The translations under genes and the position numbers were made by a program. From Dermacentor variabilis (taxonomy: Eukaryota > Arthropoda > Arachnida > Ixodida > Ixodidae), in assembly GCF_050947875.1 (NCBI RefSeq), contig NC_134568.1:214315678-214379677 (forward strand): a stretch of 64,000 nucleotides of DNA, written 5' to 3'. The notes below the pieces were generated by a model. That model ran no database searches, had not been told where the DNA came from, and was given only the letters and a program-made list of their open reading frames with translations. Of this stretch, positions 45,501 to 58,200 are shown in pieces. How positions within the stretch are numbered: the stretch's first letter is position 1; each line of letters begins with the position of its first letter.

Positions 45501-48500
45501 CCATTTACATGAAGAAATGCACTAATTACGAAACTTCCGAAAAAACTCACCAAAGTGTGACTACACGTGGTGTCATAGGCTTCACAGGAAGACCATACTT
45601 TCTTGCAAGTCCAAAATCAGCTGCAAAATAAAAGCAGAAACATAACGAAAGACTAAAAGGGCAAGCAGTGGCTAACAAACATGCAATTACGGCTCCCAAC
45701 AGGAATAGCGTAAAGCAAGAAGAGATTTTTGTTATTCTAGCTGGTGTTCGATACTGCATAATACAACAAGTATTGTGAAACAAGGCACCAGAAGTGGTAC
45801 ACAGGACAGGTAGTACTACCAACCAAATGCAGGGTTCCTTGTGGGATTTGTACAATTTATACCGTGAACATTTGTCATGGGCATAAAACAGCGTTGTCAG
45901 ATGCTTAAAACAAAGAACGAAAACCTAGAAAACGGATAAACAACTAACAAATCAAACCACAATGCATGATCAAATATTTGCATCTCATATGTATTCAACA
46001 CTACAAAAGCAGCATTGATACACGTTCGCTTTACAAGAGTACACTTCCAGAAGTTCTAAAGCAACTGTATTCTAGCTTCTGTTAGCATCTCAATCAAATC
46101 AAGGCAGACAACCAGAGGCAAGACAATGAACCAGTAAATGTGCTCAGTGATTGCACATCAACAAAAGACACATTCCTTCACCCTGTCATATACACAATCA
46201 CCCATTGGGTCCATGCATAACCTTCCACAAAATACAGTTAAACGGTTTTATAACAGATACTCAAAACCACCGAAATCATTCATTATACAGATGGCTTTGC
46301 TATAAAGATCAAGTACCGTACCACTTTCGCTAGAGCAGACTAAGCATGTTCAGTAAAATAAAATCATTATTTAATATAAATTCAAGGCATACTTAGTGAA
46401 TGAAGTCGACATTTTTTTTCTGCACACTTCCTGCAACAGAATGTATGAAGCACGGCTGCCCTTATGTCATTGAGGTTCACACAAGCTTTGCGGCAATACC
46501 CGGGAGTGATGAAAGTATGGCTGTAGAGTGTCAAATGCCGCTATTGCCACCACTGTCATCATTTTTTTTTCATTTTCAGGCTCTTTATTACTGTTGCCTT
46601 TATCGACCTTTGCCCCTTTCCCATCCTTGTTGGCTTTGGCGACATCATTGGTCATAAGTTCTGGGCAACTCACTACATAGTCAACCTCAACATATTCGTC
46701 AGCTGTCACACTCATTCCTGTGTTGCAACAAAAGGCATATGACTTAAGCGATCCCTGGAGCTGTGCAACAAAACTAAAATAAATGCTGTGATCAGCACAC
46801 TCATCAAGCAAGTCACTAGTTCTAGCACTGACCACAGCTCAGTGGCAGTTGGGGAGGGCAGTGGCGGCACCCCTAGGTGCATTTGTTGTAAAGCAACAAG
46901 TTAGCTGTCAGGGGCATCTAAATTCCTTTGTTATACAGGCAAATTTGTTGTATCAGTCCTTGCTGTAGAGGCTTTTCACAATACCCATAAAAGAAAGAAA
47001 TAGGGTAGTGACACACATAATCTTTCATTATATCGGCAATTTCATTGTAGAGGCGTTTGACTGTAGTGGGATGTCATACAGTATAGTAATACAGTCTACA
47101 CTCTTTACAATGGACACTCCTATGACAGACTTTCGGATATAAAGGACCATATTTCAACCTTAGTTTGCTCTAGCTATTTTATTAATGAAGTTCGCTTTTA
47201 AAGGACTACGCTACAACGGACTATTGGCTTCAGCAGACGCAATTAGCAGCAACATTTCTCAAAATCAGGCGTATAAAATGGACTTTTGCCGTGTTGACAT
47301 GGGCTGGCAACTGACCTGCGAGGGTCAGCCGATGATCAGGCTAAATATCATGCATGCGAGAGAAGGAGGAAAACGGGACTGAAGCGCGCCGTCTTAGCGC
47401 GTGAGGCACAAGGGGGGGGGGGTTCTATTTCAGTGGCTGCTATTAATAGCATGGCCACGCAGGCGCCGTATTTTGAAAGCGATCTGCAATGTAGACAAAG
47501 TGCACGCCCGCGCGGGCCTCATTTTCAAAGTGATCTGCGACGTGGACAAGATGCGCCCAGTGCCGGTAGCTTAGTATGTGCTGTGCTTTGGACATTTAGT
47601 TCGCGTTGAAGCGAGAGACTGCATGAAGATCAATTCGCTCGCTGTTGCTGCCGCACTTCCTCACTGCAATGTTTTGACAGCGACTTTCTGCGGTCATCGA
47701 GCGAGATGTGTTCATGTTTACCTGTGCGCGCATGACACGGTGCTTGTTAATTTAGTTAGTAAGCTAATGTTTACAACTTTCTACGGCCGATAAAACTACT
47801 ATCCTTACTTCACAAAGCTATCTACTAATTTGCTATCACAAACGATGCTTCTCCTTTCGGGCGAAACTAACTTTTTTGTTAGTTAGTTTTTTACGTTGGA
47901 TGTTCGTCACTCACTCTTTGCAATAACGTTACACATCCTGACCAAAGTTTTGGAAGTGAGGAGTTTCGGATATTACGAACTTCGGATAGAACGGACATTT
48001 TTTATCGGATTATCAGGGGCAGTTGTAACGAGAGTCGACTGTAATGCAATCAATAAAAAACTGGGGTGTCTTTCTAACACAACTTCGTCTTGTTAATTGG
48101 TAAAACACACTCAAGAACTTGCATGCAAGCTTGCACAGAGCAGAGAAAGCAAAAGAAGTATTGTACCAACTGGTGGCGCATTACATGAAGCAGGTCGCCC
48201 CTACTTTAGTCTAAGCACATGTGCTGTGCATCTGCTTTAGCCCTGATCTATTCTGTGGTACCTGTTATACTATTATGGATAGGACCCTGCATTTTCGTTT
48301 AAAACAGAAACACACCTAAAGAATATGCCAAATTAGGTTCTAACGGGGAAAAAAGAAAACCTCACAATTTGGCTCATAAAGTATGCCACAGAAGAAAATA
48401 AGAAGCACACGGTTATTTGCGATAAAATTGTAATCTCTAAATGCTATAGCATGATAGCAGTTGGCAGTCATTTAGATGAGTAAGGAATAAACATATCTGC

Positions 48501-49146
48501 ACTAACTTAGATGTATAATTAAATGCAGTTATCAGTTTTTTTTCATTCATGGCTGAGTGAGACCCCTCACTGCAGTCATTTTGCCACTACTTAGCAACTT
48601 GCTGTCAAATCTTAAGAATATTCACTGAATTTCATGGCTGGTACACATGAAGGTTGCCTATGATTCCCAATGGCATCATTCCAAACGAACTATGCTTTCT
48701 TTCTTCTACTACTATGGTAATGCTACTGATAAAAAATGTATTGCACATCAGCTTAAATGAGAAATACTGCTGGCATTGCTAAAAAAGCACATTAATGCAA
48801 ATAAACAAGGAAAAGAAATAAACAGCTGCCAGAAAAGTGTGCAGAATCTCTGAGAAATAAAAACCGAGAATGCTGAACCTTAATTATAAAACAGCTTAAA
48901 GCAGCGTAACAACAGTAGTGAAGTGATGCATTTATACCAGTAAACTTCAAGATGGAGCTATTCTAAGATAAGAATCACAGTCACAAAATAAAAAGGTATA
49001 GCACACACTGACCAATTTTTAGGCAGCCCTTGTCAGTCAGGAGGAGGTTTGACACTTTTAAATCTCTGAAACATGAGGCAAGAATAAGCAAGAGATATTA
49101 AAAATAACACTATAATGAAAAGTTCACTGATTCCCAGTACAGATCT

Positions 49147-49210
<64 letters not shown>

Positions 49211-52200
49211 AAAAAAGTGCCACCTCTCTTTCTCTGGCCAACTAACCATGCGTGATTTCACGCAATGTTACAAGTAAATATTGCTATTTTCGTGCCAACG
49301 AGAAGCAGGGTGTCAGCTTTGTCGTGCCTGCAAAACCTCTGCCCGCCATTTGACATAAAAAAAAAAAGGTCATATACTGTACCTAGATTCAGAATTTGTG
49401 AATGCAAAAGCAAGACATGAAGACAGACACAATTTTTGACACATGTATTCACAGTACTTTCTCTTCAGGATTTGCATTTGTCACAGGAACAGATTACATG
49501 TGTATAAATTACCCTCTTCCTTTGTGTCAACAATGAAGGTAATTTATTAAATTATTATGCATCTTTTTTATGAGCTACAGTTGACACTCAGTTATAAGTT
49601 TCAACATCAAATTACCTCAATTTGTGACAAAAATTCACACGAAACCAGCACACTGCTAAATTGTAGCATGTGTTTTAGTGTAACTACACTCACCCTGAGT
49701 GTACATTTTTACATAGTCACTTCGATTACAGTAGTACTACTTCTTGAGGGAAACATACCCTGTGGATACTGGACCTTAAAATTTACAAATGCCAAGGGGT
49801 GAGCCTAATTACCTTTGTGACGTGCCTATCGCCTTCTTGCCCTATTTTTGGTGAATTTAGTGTTTTGCCAATTTCTAATTTACATTTACACCCCACTTGT
49901 ATTTTACTCTTCAGGGCTTTTGCCACCATTCTTATACTACTTGCTGATTTTGCCAACTTCCATGCTAAGCTGAGTACTAAAACTTGCTTTTCTCCCAGTA
50001 ATAATCTTCTGCAAAACTAAATACAAATTATGGTAACTTGAGTGTTTTCCCCCTCCATCTCTTTATGGAATTTCCTCATACCTGAACAGATAAGATATAA
50101 TGCATATTCATATTAGTTAGGCAAAAGCTGGACTTGCTTTAAATAATTAGTATTGCACTCCTGTAGCTTAACTGTGAGTTCAATATAATTTTTTATGCTT
50201 GTTTTATTTTTGTAACTATTAACTAAAAACTTTTTTTATGACTTCTCTGTTCACTACATTACTTTTTTATTATACTACTGGAGGAGGGGTTTCTAACCTT
50301 GGGACTTCCTCCAGCATATTTCCATACACATAAATAATGGGTGTCTATCATCAATATTTATTTATTCATAGCTATGTAATGCACTTTGCCCATCACATGT
50401 TGCATCACTTCATGCTATAAGGTCGGCCAAATATTGGAAACACGAAGCGCAGGTCTAACCTATATATGGCTCACATATCAAGGGGACTACTGAAAGCTAT
50501 CAATACCACCTAACTTCTTCTGTCTGATGTATTTCTAGTGCTTTGAAAGAAACAAAAAAAATCAGATAGTATAAGAGAACAGGAAAGGGAGGACGCTGAT
50601 CTTTCACTGTTTCTACATCCTACAGCACAAGCAAGATACGGTTAGAAACTTAGGAACACAACAAAACATAGTCATTCATAACTGTGGTCAAATATGTACA
50701 CTATTGCAATTTTTAAATAATATTGCATGAGTGTTGGCCACACGGCATGTCAGCGCTTTACAACAGCGAAAAGCGCCAAGATCGGAGACAGTATGTGTAA
50801 CCAATGTGCAGTTCAAACGCTGTCTGCTATGCCTTTTGCATCAGGTGTGCACACACCCTGCCTTTGTTATACATAAGGCCCCATTGTGCAACACTACAAA
50901 TATCCAGACCATGCAGCTACAGGTATTTGCACTGATTGCTTCTGCTTCAATTTTACAAGAATACCTCACATGTGCCCATAAATTTCCTTTACCTTTTTTA
51001 TCTTTATTCCTTGGCGCATGCACATCTTCCAGTAATAAAAAAAAAATGAAAGTGCATTGCAGATCAAACATCTTAATCAACAGCTATTCTCACACCGACC
51101 TTTTCGCAAACAGAACTGCACAGATAACCCTGGCAGGGCACATGTACTCTTGATGTGAACAATGTAGCAGATGATGCTTGTACCGGAGAGTGCTTTGTGA
51201 GCTTGCTTGCGTATACTGCTACCAATCTTGCTGCTTCTAGCCATTATAGGACTCTGACATGCTGCATGGTTGATGGTCACACAATATTAATAAAAGTTTG
51301 CAAGAGTGTAGTTTAAATAAGCTCTTAGCTCTTACTGTACTTCGGAAATGTGATCTTTTTCATTGCTTCTATGTTTTAATCCTCTATTTCAAGAAATAGT
51401 AGTTGCCACATATACTTTGATATATAAAATTGCTGCAATTAGAAAACATCCCATGACTAGCAAGCTCCACTTTCAAGCCATCCCTCCTCGAGATATTTAA
51501 TCGTCGTTTTAAACAATAGCAAAGAGGAAGAAATTGCTCAAATATTTCAAATAATCTTTATGTTAAGTTGGAAATAAGCACTCGAAAACAGTGGAAATTT
51601 CTTTTTGCAATTTTACTGCAGGGTAACATGCGCACTTGCAACCCTCCTCTTTATTTATTTATTTATTCATATTGCCCACAGCGCCTAAGTGGCATTACAG
51701 TGTGTGTGTAGGGGGGGGGGGGGGGGGTACGTACATAACGAACATGGAAGCAAGATGCAAGAATTGTTCGAGCATGGCATATAGGTAAGAGGGTAGTATT
51801 AGTTCTCAATGCAAAACAAGCGAGCATACACATTTAAAGTGCCGTAGCAAAGCTGGCATTCTGAGTAATATTCACAACAGCTTATGGTAGACGATTCCAG
51901 TCACGGATCGTTTGGGGAAAAAGTACATTTCTGAGCAGTTCAGTTCAGCTCTTGTATTCGTGTACCTTGTGCGCATGGTCCAAACGGTGGTTGTAGAATG
52001 AAGTTGTAGAATGCACCTATCGCGGACTATGTCAGTTCTAGAATTATAGATGTTGTAGAAGAACTTTAGTCATAATTTTTTCTTTCTTTCTTGGAGCAGC
52101 TCCCACCCGTAAGTCTGCTTTGCAGCAGTCATGCTAAGCTGTCTGCTGTAATTACCTAAAACATATCGGGCTCCGAGATTTCGCACTTTCTCAATTTTAT

Positions 52201-55200
52201 CCTCGGCAATGTTTGTTGCAGGATCCCAGACTGTACAACCATATTCTAGGATAGGCCTTACATATGTTTTATATAACGGATCACGAGCTTGTTTCGGAAA
52301 GAGCTTGGTGTTCCATTGCAAGAAACCCACCATTTTGCATGCTTTTCCCGTGATATGGTCAATGTGATAGTGCCCAGACATGGATTGTGTAAGATATATT
52401 CCTAAATACTTGAATTCTAGAATGCTGCCCAAGCAAGATTCATTGATGTAGTAGCTTGTGCTCTGTACTATGTTTTTTTCTTGTGAAATGCACGTGAACC
52501 GTTTTCTGCATGTTTAGTTGCATGTTCCCTTTCTTAGAACATATACATGGTACATCTAAATCATTTTGCAAATTTTTAGCATCATCTGAACAGGTTATTT
52601 CGCGGTACACAACACAATCGTCAGTGAATAATCTCATTGATGACAGAACATTTGTAGACACATCATTTATAAAAATTAAAAATAACAAAGAGCCTAGTGC
52701 CGACCCCTGAGGTACGCTGGAGGTTACATGAATAACATCCGATGTCGCTCCATTCACCACTGCGCATTGTGATCGCAGTGTAAGGTACTCCTTTATCCAA
52801 GCGATTACTAGGGGATTAATGTTAAAACAATGCAGTTTGTAAACTAATAAATCATGACCTACTACATCAAAGGCTTTTTTTGAAGTCGATAAACACAGAA
52901 TCTATACAATTCTCTTGACTCAGCACTTCCCACACATCGTGAACAAATTCAGTTAATTACGTGACACAAGATACACCATACCTAAAACCATGTTGTTTAG
53001 GGTCCATCAGCAAATTAGTGTTAATGTGCTTCATAATGCTAGCATATAAAATGTGTTCCAGGGTTTTACATGACATTATTGTCAGTGATATGGGTCTATA
53101 ATTGCATACATGTTGCGGGGCTCCGATTTATGAATGGGCACAACACAGGCCTGTTTCCATTCATTTGGAAGGCAGCCTGTGAGTAGTGATTCTGCATGCA
53201 GCACTCTTAAATATGGAGAAATGAACAGCGCACACGACTTCATGAGGCCGCATGACAATTCATCCGGGCCAGCTGCTTTGGAGGGTTCCAACCACTCTAG
53301 CAGTGCTCTAATACCACTTCGATCAATCACTATGCCTTTCATCCCTTGTATGTTTATAGTTTTAGGGTAAGGTGGTAGCTTATATTACTTGAACATAAAA
53401 TCTAAACAATCTGCACTCCTGAGCATGTACCGAAGCTTGAGGCACAATTAAAGCAGCACAGCTGTTGAAACGAATAAATCAGGCAACTTGGACATTTTGC
53501 TGTATTCACCCCTGCTGTCATTAAAAAAGTTATGCGGTTGAGTCAGCCAAAGCGCACATTTCTAATAGTTCGTTTAGGGAAGTGCAACAAATACTAGAGG
53601 TGAATTCTGATATCTAACTTTTATTTTTTGAGACAATAAAAATTAATAAAAAAAATTGCAGTCTTCAATTCATACAATTGTTCCTTCTACAAGAGTCTAA
53701 AGAAAATTATTAGCAACATGTCAGAGAGCGATCAATCAAGTTGACTGATTTCCTGTGGCACAGTGAGAAGACGAATAACAGCATTTTGTTAAATGTAGAG
53801 TGAACAGGCTAACTATAGTAAGTGCACAGTGACTGCTATACACACCGTGAAAGTTCTAAGCTAGACTATGAGTGAATTTATAACAAAAAGAAAGCAAGAA
53901 AAAGGCCTAAAAAACAAACATTAAATTCAATGAGCCCCCAGAAAATGCAAAGCAGACTCCGAAATTAAGTGTTAGCCTTGAGAGGCCACTTTAACTAGTT
54001 TTTCTTTTGTGAGGTTTTATTCTAGGGTAGATTTCATGTCTTTTATAACCAACAGCCATTTAACAAATACACCTATAAGGTCATGACACGCTGAACTGAC
54101 TCTAAGAAAACACAGCATGGAAAGATGCTTTGAATTAACTTTTTAAATGTGAAAGGCAGAAAGGTGATTTTTAAATGAGACCAAAATATCTGCATAATGA
54201 TAGTTAGCTTTGACGCACATTTTCATAAGCAACTGCACTGAAATACTGACTCCATGGAAATAAATAATTCAAATATGTGCATATTTGAGGTTCCAAGCTA
54301 TATATATACATAATAGAAAATCGACTTCTAAATTCAAATGTGAAAAAATTGATATTCTTCTGCAACTTTTCTGTCTTAAAATATGTGTCTCCTTTCATTG
54401 CCATTTGGAAACTTAAGGCAAAAAAGATAAAAGATACAATAACCCTAAGGCAAGACTGTCTAATTGTACTAAGTGTTCCAGTAATGAGTGATTATTGGAC
54501 CCACTGCAGCAGAAAGTAAAATAAGATTTTCTACGGTCTCTCCTTGCAGTGTGGAGTATTGTTAATTGGAACAGCAATGTACAATGTACAAAATGTGTGG
54601 CAATGCATTTTGCCACACATTTTGACCACATATATTTTTAAACTCTTGCTGCATCCATAGAATTTTTAGTGAATAGGTATGCTTTGTGTGCCCAGTTGGC
54701 TTCAAGTTCAAGTTCAAGTTTGAGAGGCATTACAACCATGCCTCTCGAAGTTTTTAAACTATAAATAAATTATTTATTTTAGATCATTTCCATCTATTAC
54801 TGCTTATTACACAGATCCTGACATTCACCATCTTGAATGATGCACTACCAAATAATCTCGTACTCAAATGCGTTGCATTTCATGATAACGTAATGCCTCC
54901 CCTAAAAAAACTGGTAAAGCACGTCAGGCTGATAGATAGGCCTACTCAGAGCACGGCTTCTAGTGCTCCCCAATGGCAGAACAACAAAATGTACAGACCT
55001 GTGAACGATGAAATTCTTATGCAGGTACTGAAGACCTTTGAATAGCTGCATCATGATGCACTTCACCTAAAAGGTAAGAGAGCAGGTGTTGACATAGCAA
55101 ACACCAAAGAATAAGACATCTCTTGCAGTGTACATTCTTACAGCCAAAGTGTAAAAATTATGGAAGTCACTAAAAATTTCATGGTGCAAGTAAGGTCCAA

Positions 55201-58200
55201 GCATCTTGCAATACATATATTTTTTCAAACACTACAGAGGAAACCACCTGAAACACACTTCCAATTTGTTTTTAGTATGTATATTTAGTTTGTTTATAAG
55301 GTGGATGTGTTTGAGAGACCTTCCTCATGTTGACTTCATTTTTGTACCTCCCCATTCCTGCAACAGCCCTGATGGGCTGCGATATTTACAAGCAAACAAA
55401 CAAACAAATTTGTGAATCCATGACAGCTTAATAAGGTACTGATCTGGGCAAGTTAGTATGCCCAGATCAGTAGTGTATTAAGTATATTGTACGAAGAGAT
55501 TAAAGACTACAGCGATCAAACTGAACTTACAAGGGCACTGACAAAATAGTGCAATAGTGTTTAGACTGGAAGATGGTATGATTAATCTAGAGAGAACATT
55601 CACAATGTAAACAACAACAAACAAAACAAATTCAGCGTTTCCTTGCAGATCTAATGTAACGCTCCAAAATGTAAGCCAGCACAAACACTTGGATGCTAAA
55701 ATCTTGTCTAATCTCAGCTAGACAGCTCATGTGAAGACCATAACCACAATGGCCATGAAGAAGTTATTCCTCAAGTGGATGCCGACACTGAACATTGAGC
55801 ATATGTCACCGTTGCCATACTGGTCCTTAAATATGGGAATATAATTTGGTTACCTTCACAAGCAGTGGTATCAACATGCTTGAAGACATGCAGCAGAAAG
55901 CAGTTAGACTTATTTTCACTCATTATCGCCACATGGATGCCTCGACAGAATTGTTAATGTCATGCAGGATTACTTCCATTCCAAAGTCAAGCTAAACTTC
56001 ACCACCTAAGTTTTTATATATACTAGTGCACAAGTGCTTTAATGTAAGCCACTAAGATACATTGAAACTAAGCAAACTAGAGAAACGCTTCAAAGACAAA
56101 ATTTCACACTTCAAGAATATTCATGAAACAAAAGCAAATTATATTACTCCTTTTTCTTCTAGATGCATATGAGAATAGGATGATTTTGACCAGCTTATAA
56201 TACAGCAGCAAAATATAAATTTCGAGAGCTGGCAGAAAAGGGAGTACTACCTGTGGTTTGGTAGTTGTTAAGCCCTGATGAATGTAAGTGTATCACATGT
56301 CATGCTTTCCCTACCTTTGCGCATGGATTGTTTTTGGCACATACATTATTGTCCTTGAATGATTTTTTGCATGACTTCTTCGGTTTAGGCGGCTATTTAT
56401 GCCTGTAGAATATGAACTTATATGCTTACACTAACGTTATGCATTGTGCATGCCTTTTCTTTCTTTTTTGTTTTTGAAATTTTCTTGCCTGATTATATAG
56501 CTGCAGATTTTCTAAGAACTATATGTGGCCTCGATTCCCTGAACAGACAACAAATCATGAATTATACTATCTTTAGATGCACCAAATTCAAGATATACGT
56601 AAGGTGAAGTACAGCTTCAAGTGTGTTGAGCAGGACTCCACATACAATTACAAAAATTAGAGCTACCCGCCGTGGTTGCTCAGTGGCTATGGTGTTGGGC
56701 TGCTGAGCACGAGGTCGCGGGGTCGAATCCCGGCCACGGCGGCCGCATTTCGATGGGGGCGAAATGCGAAAACACCCGTGTGCTTAGATTTAGGTGCACG
56801 TTAAAGAACCCCAGGTGGTCAAAATTTCCGGAGTCCTCCACTACGGCGTGCCTCATAATCAGAAAGTGGTTTTGGCACGTAAAACCCCAAATATTATTAT
56901 TATTAAAAATTAGAGCTGGTGGTCAGGTAACATCACTGATGTAGGAGTCAGTCAGCACAGTGGTTGCAAGTTGGGCATACTAGCATACATACTTGCAAGC
57001 CATACTTTGATAATTTGATTGTCTTAGTAAAAGATGAGGGGATTACCCACTCAATGGATAATGAGGGACAAAAGACAAGAAGCTCGCTTTGTGCTCCAAG
57101 GGAGGTGACAGCAGAGGACCAGGCTTATCCCTATGTCAAATGTGGAAAGTGCAGTGATGGAGGAGAGAACACATGTGTAACTGCTGGCGACATAGTCATT
57201 GTGTAGGTTGTGAGCAGTGCACCAGGCCGACTGGCACAAGCATCAGTGGCAAGTGACATCACTTGACCACTACCTCCTGATGTTCACAATGTATGAGTAA
57301 GTCCTGCTTAACACACCCTACCACATACATGCAAAAGAAAATACAGCATGAAAAGATCCTTTGAGTGGACATTTAAAATGTGAAAGGCATGCATATAGGT
57401 ATGCATATTGAACAGGTCGCATTAAAAGATCTAATTAATGAATCAGCATGCAGCAGAGAATTTGAGGCCCCATACCATGGTTACAGCTACTTCTAAGCAC
57501 TCTCCCCTCAAACCTACTCTTGAAAACAAAAAAATGAAAAACGGAGAAAAGCAAGACATTTTTGTCATCTCCCTTAAAAAATGACATGCTTTACATTGAT
57601 CACAAGCCGATTAACTATCAAGTAGTTTTCAATGCAAAAAGAAATCGTGTCGCTAAACCTAGAATATATTTCAGCAGAAATGCAGTCACAATTGCTAATG
57701 TTGTTTGGTAAAACCATCCACAATGAACAAGTGTGCATACTACAACTGCACTGCAGGACTAGTATTTCATCGACATGGAACGATAATTGCTTAAGTTTCG
57801 TCCAGACAGAAGAGTAATGCTGCAGGTAGCATCCCGAGGGATTCCATATTTTACAACTACTGCTCCAGAAGGGCACTTGTAACTGGCAAACGGAGGCCTC
57901 AGGAGAGCACTTGACACTATAATAAAATAGGCAACACAGGATCTCTGGGGCACCCAAGTGGCAGTGGGGGGGGGGGGGGGGGTCAAAGATGAAACCAGGG
58001 CGGTCTGTGCCTTTCGGCAGCTGAGGCCGGAGCATGCCGATACACCCCCATCACGTGAAGTCCTCGGTATGCCCTGAATCCACGGACCAGTCCAGATTGC
58101 AACTTTGGTGTTCCCATTGCTCTTTTGGTGTCCTGGAGATGCCGCAAGTATACTCAATAATGACATGTTGTTAGAACATGTATAGTTAATAACAAAACTC

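Noticed and set aside
50731..51153. 140-codon plus-strand frame as a gene
   Set aside because: Lies in CDK10 intron 6, no domain, no splice partner, and similar-length frames occur on the other strand.
54833..55045. Plus-strand 70-codon open frame
   Set aside because: It is antisense to CDK10 exon 6, whose splice sites and protein match are clear.
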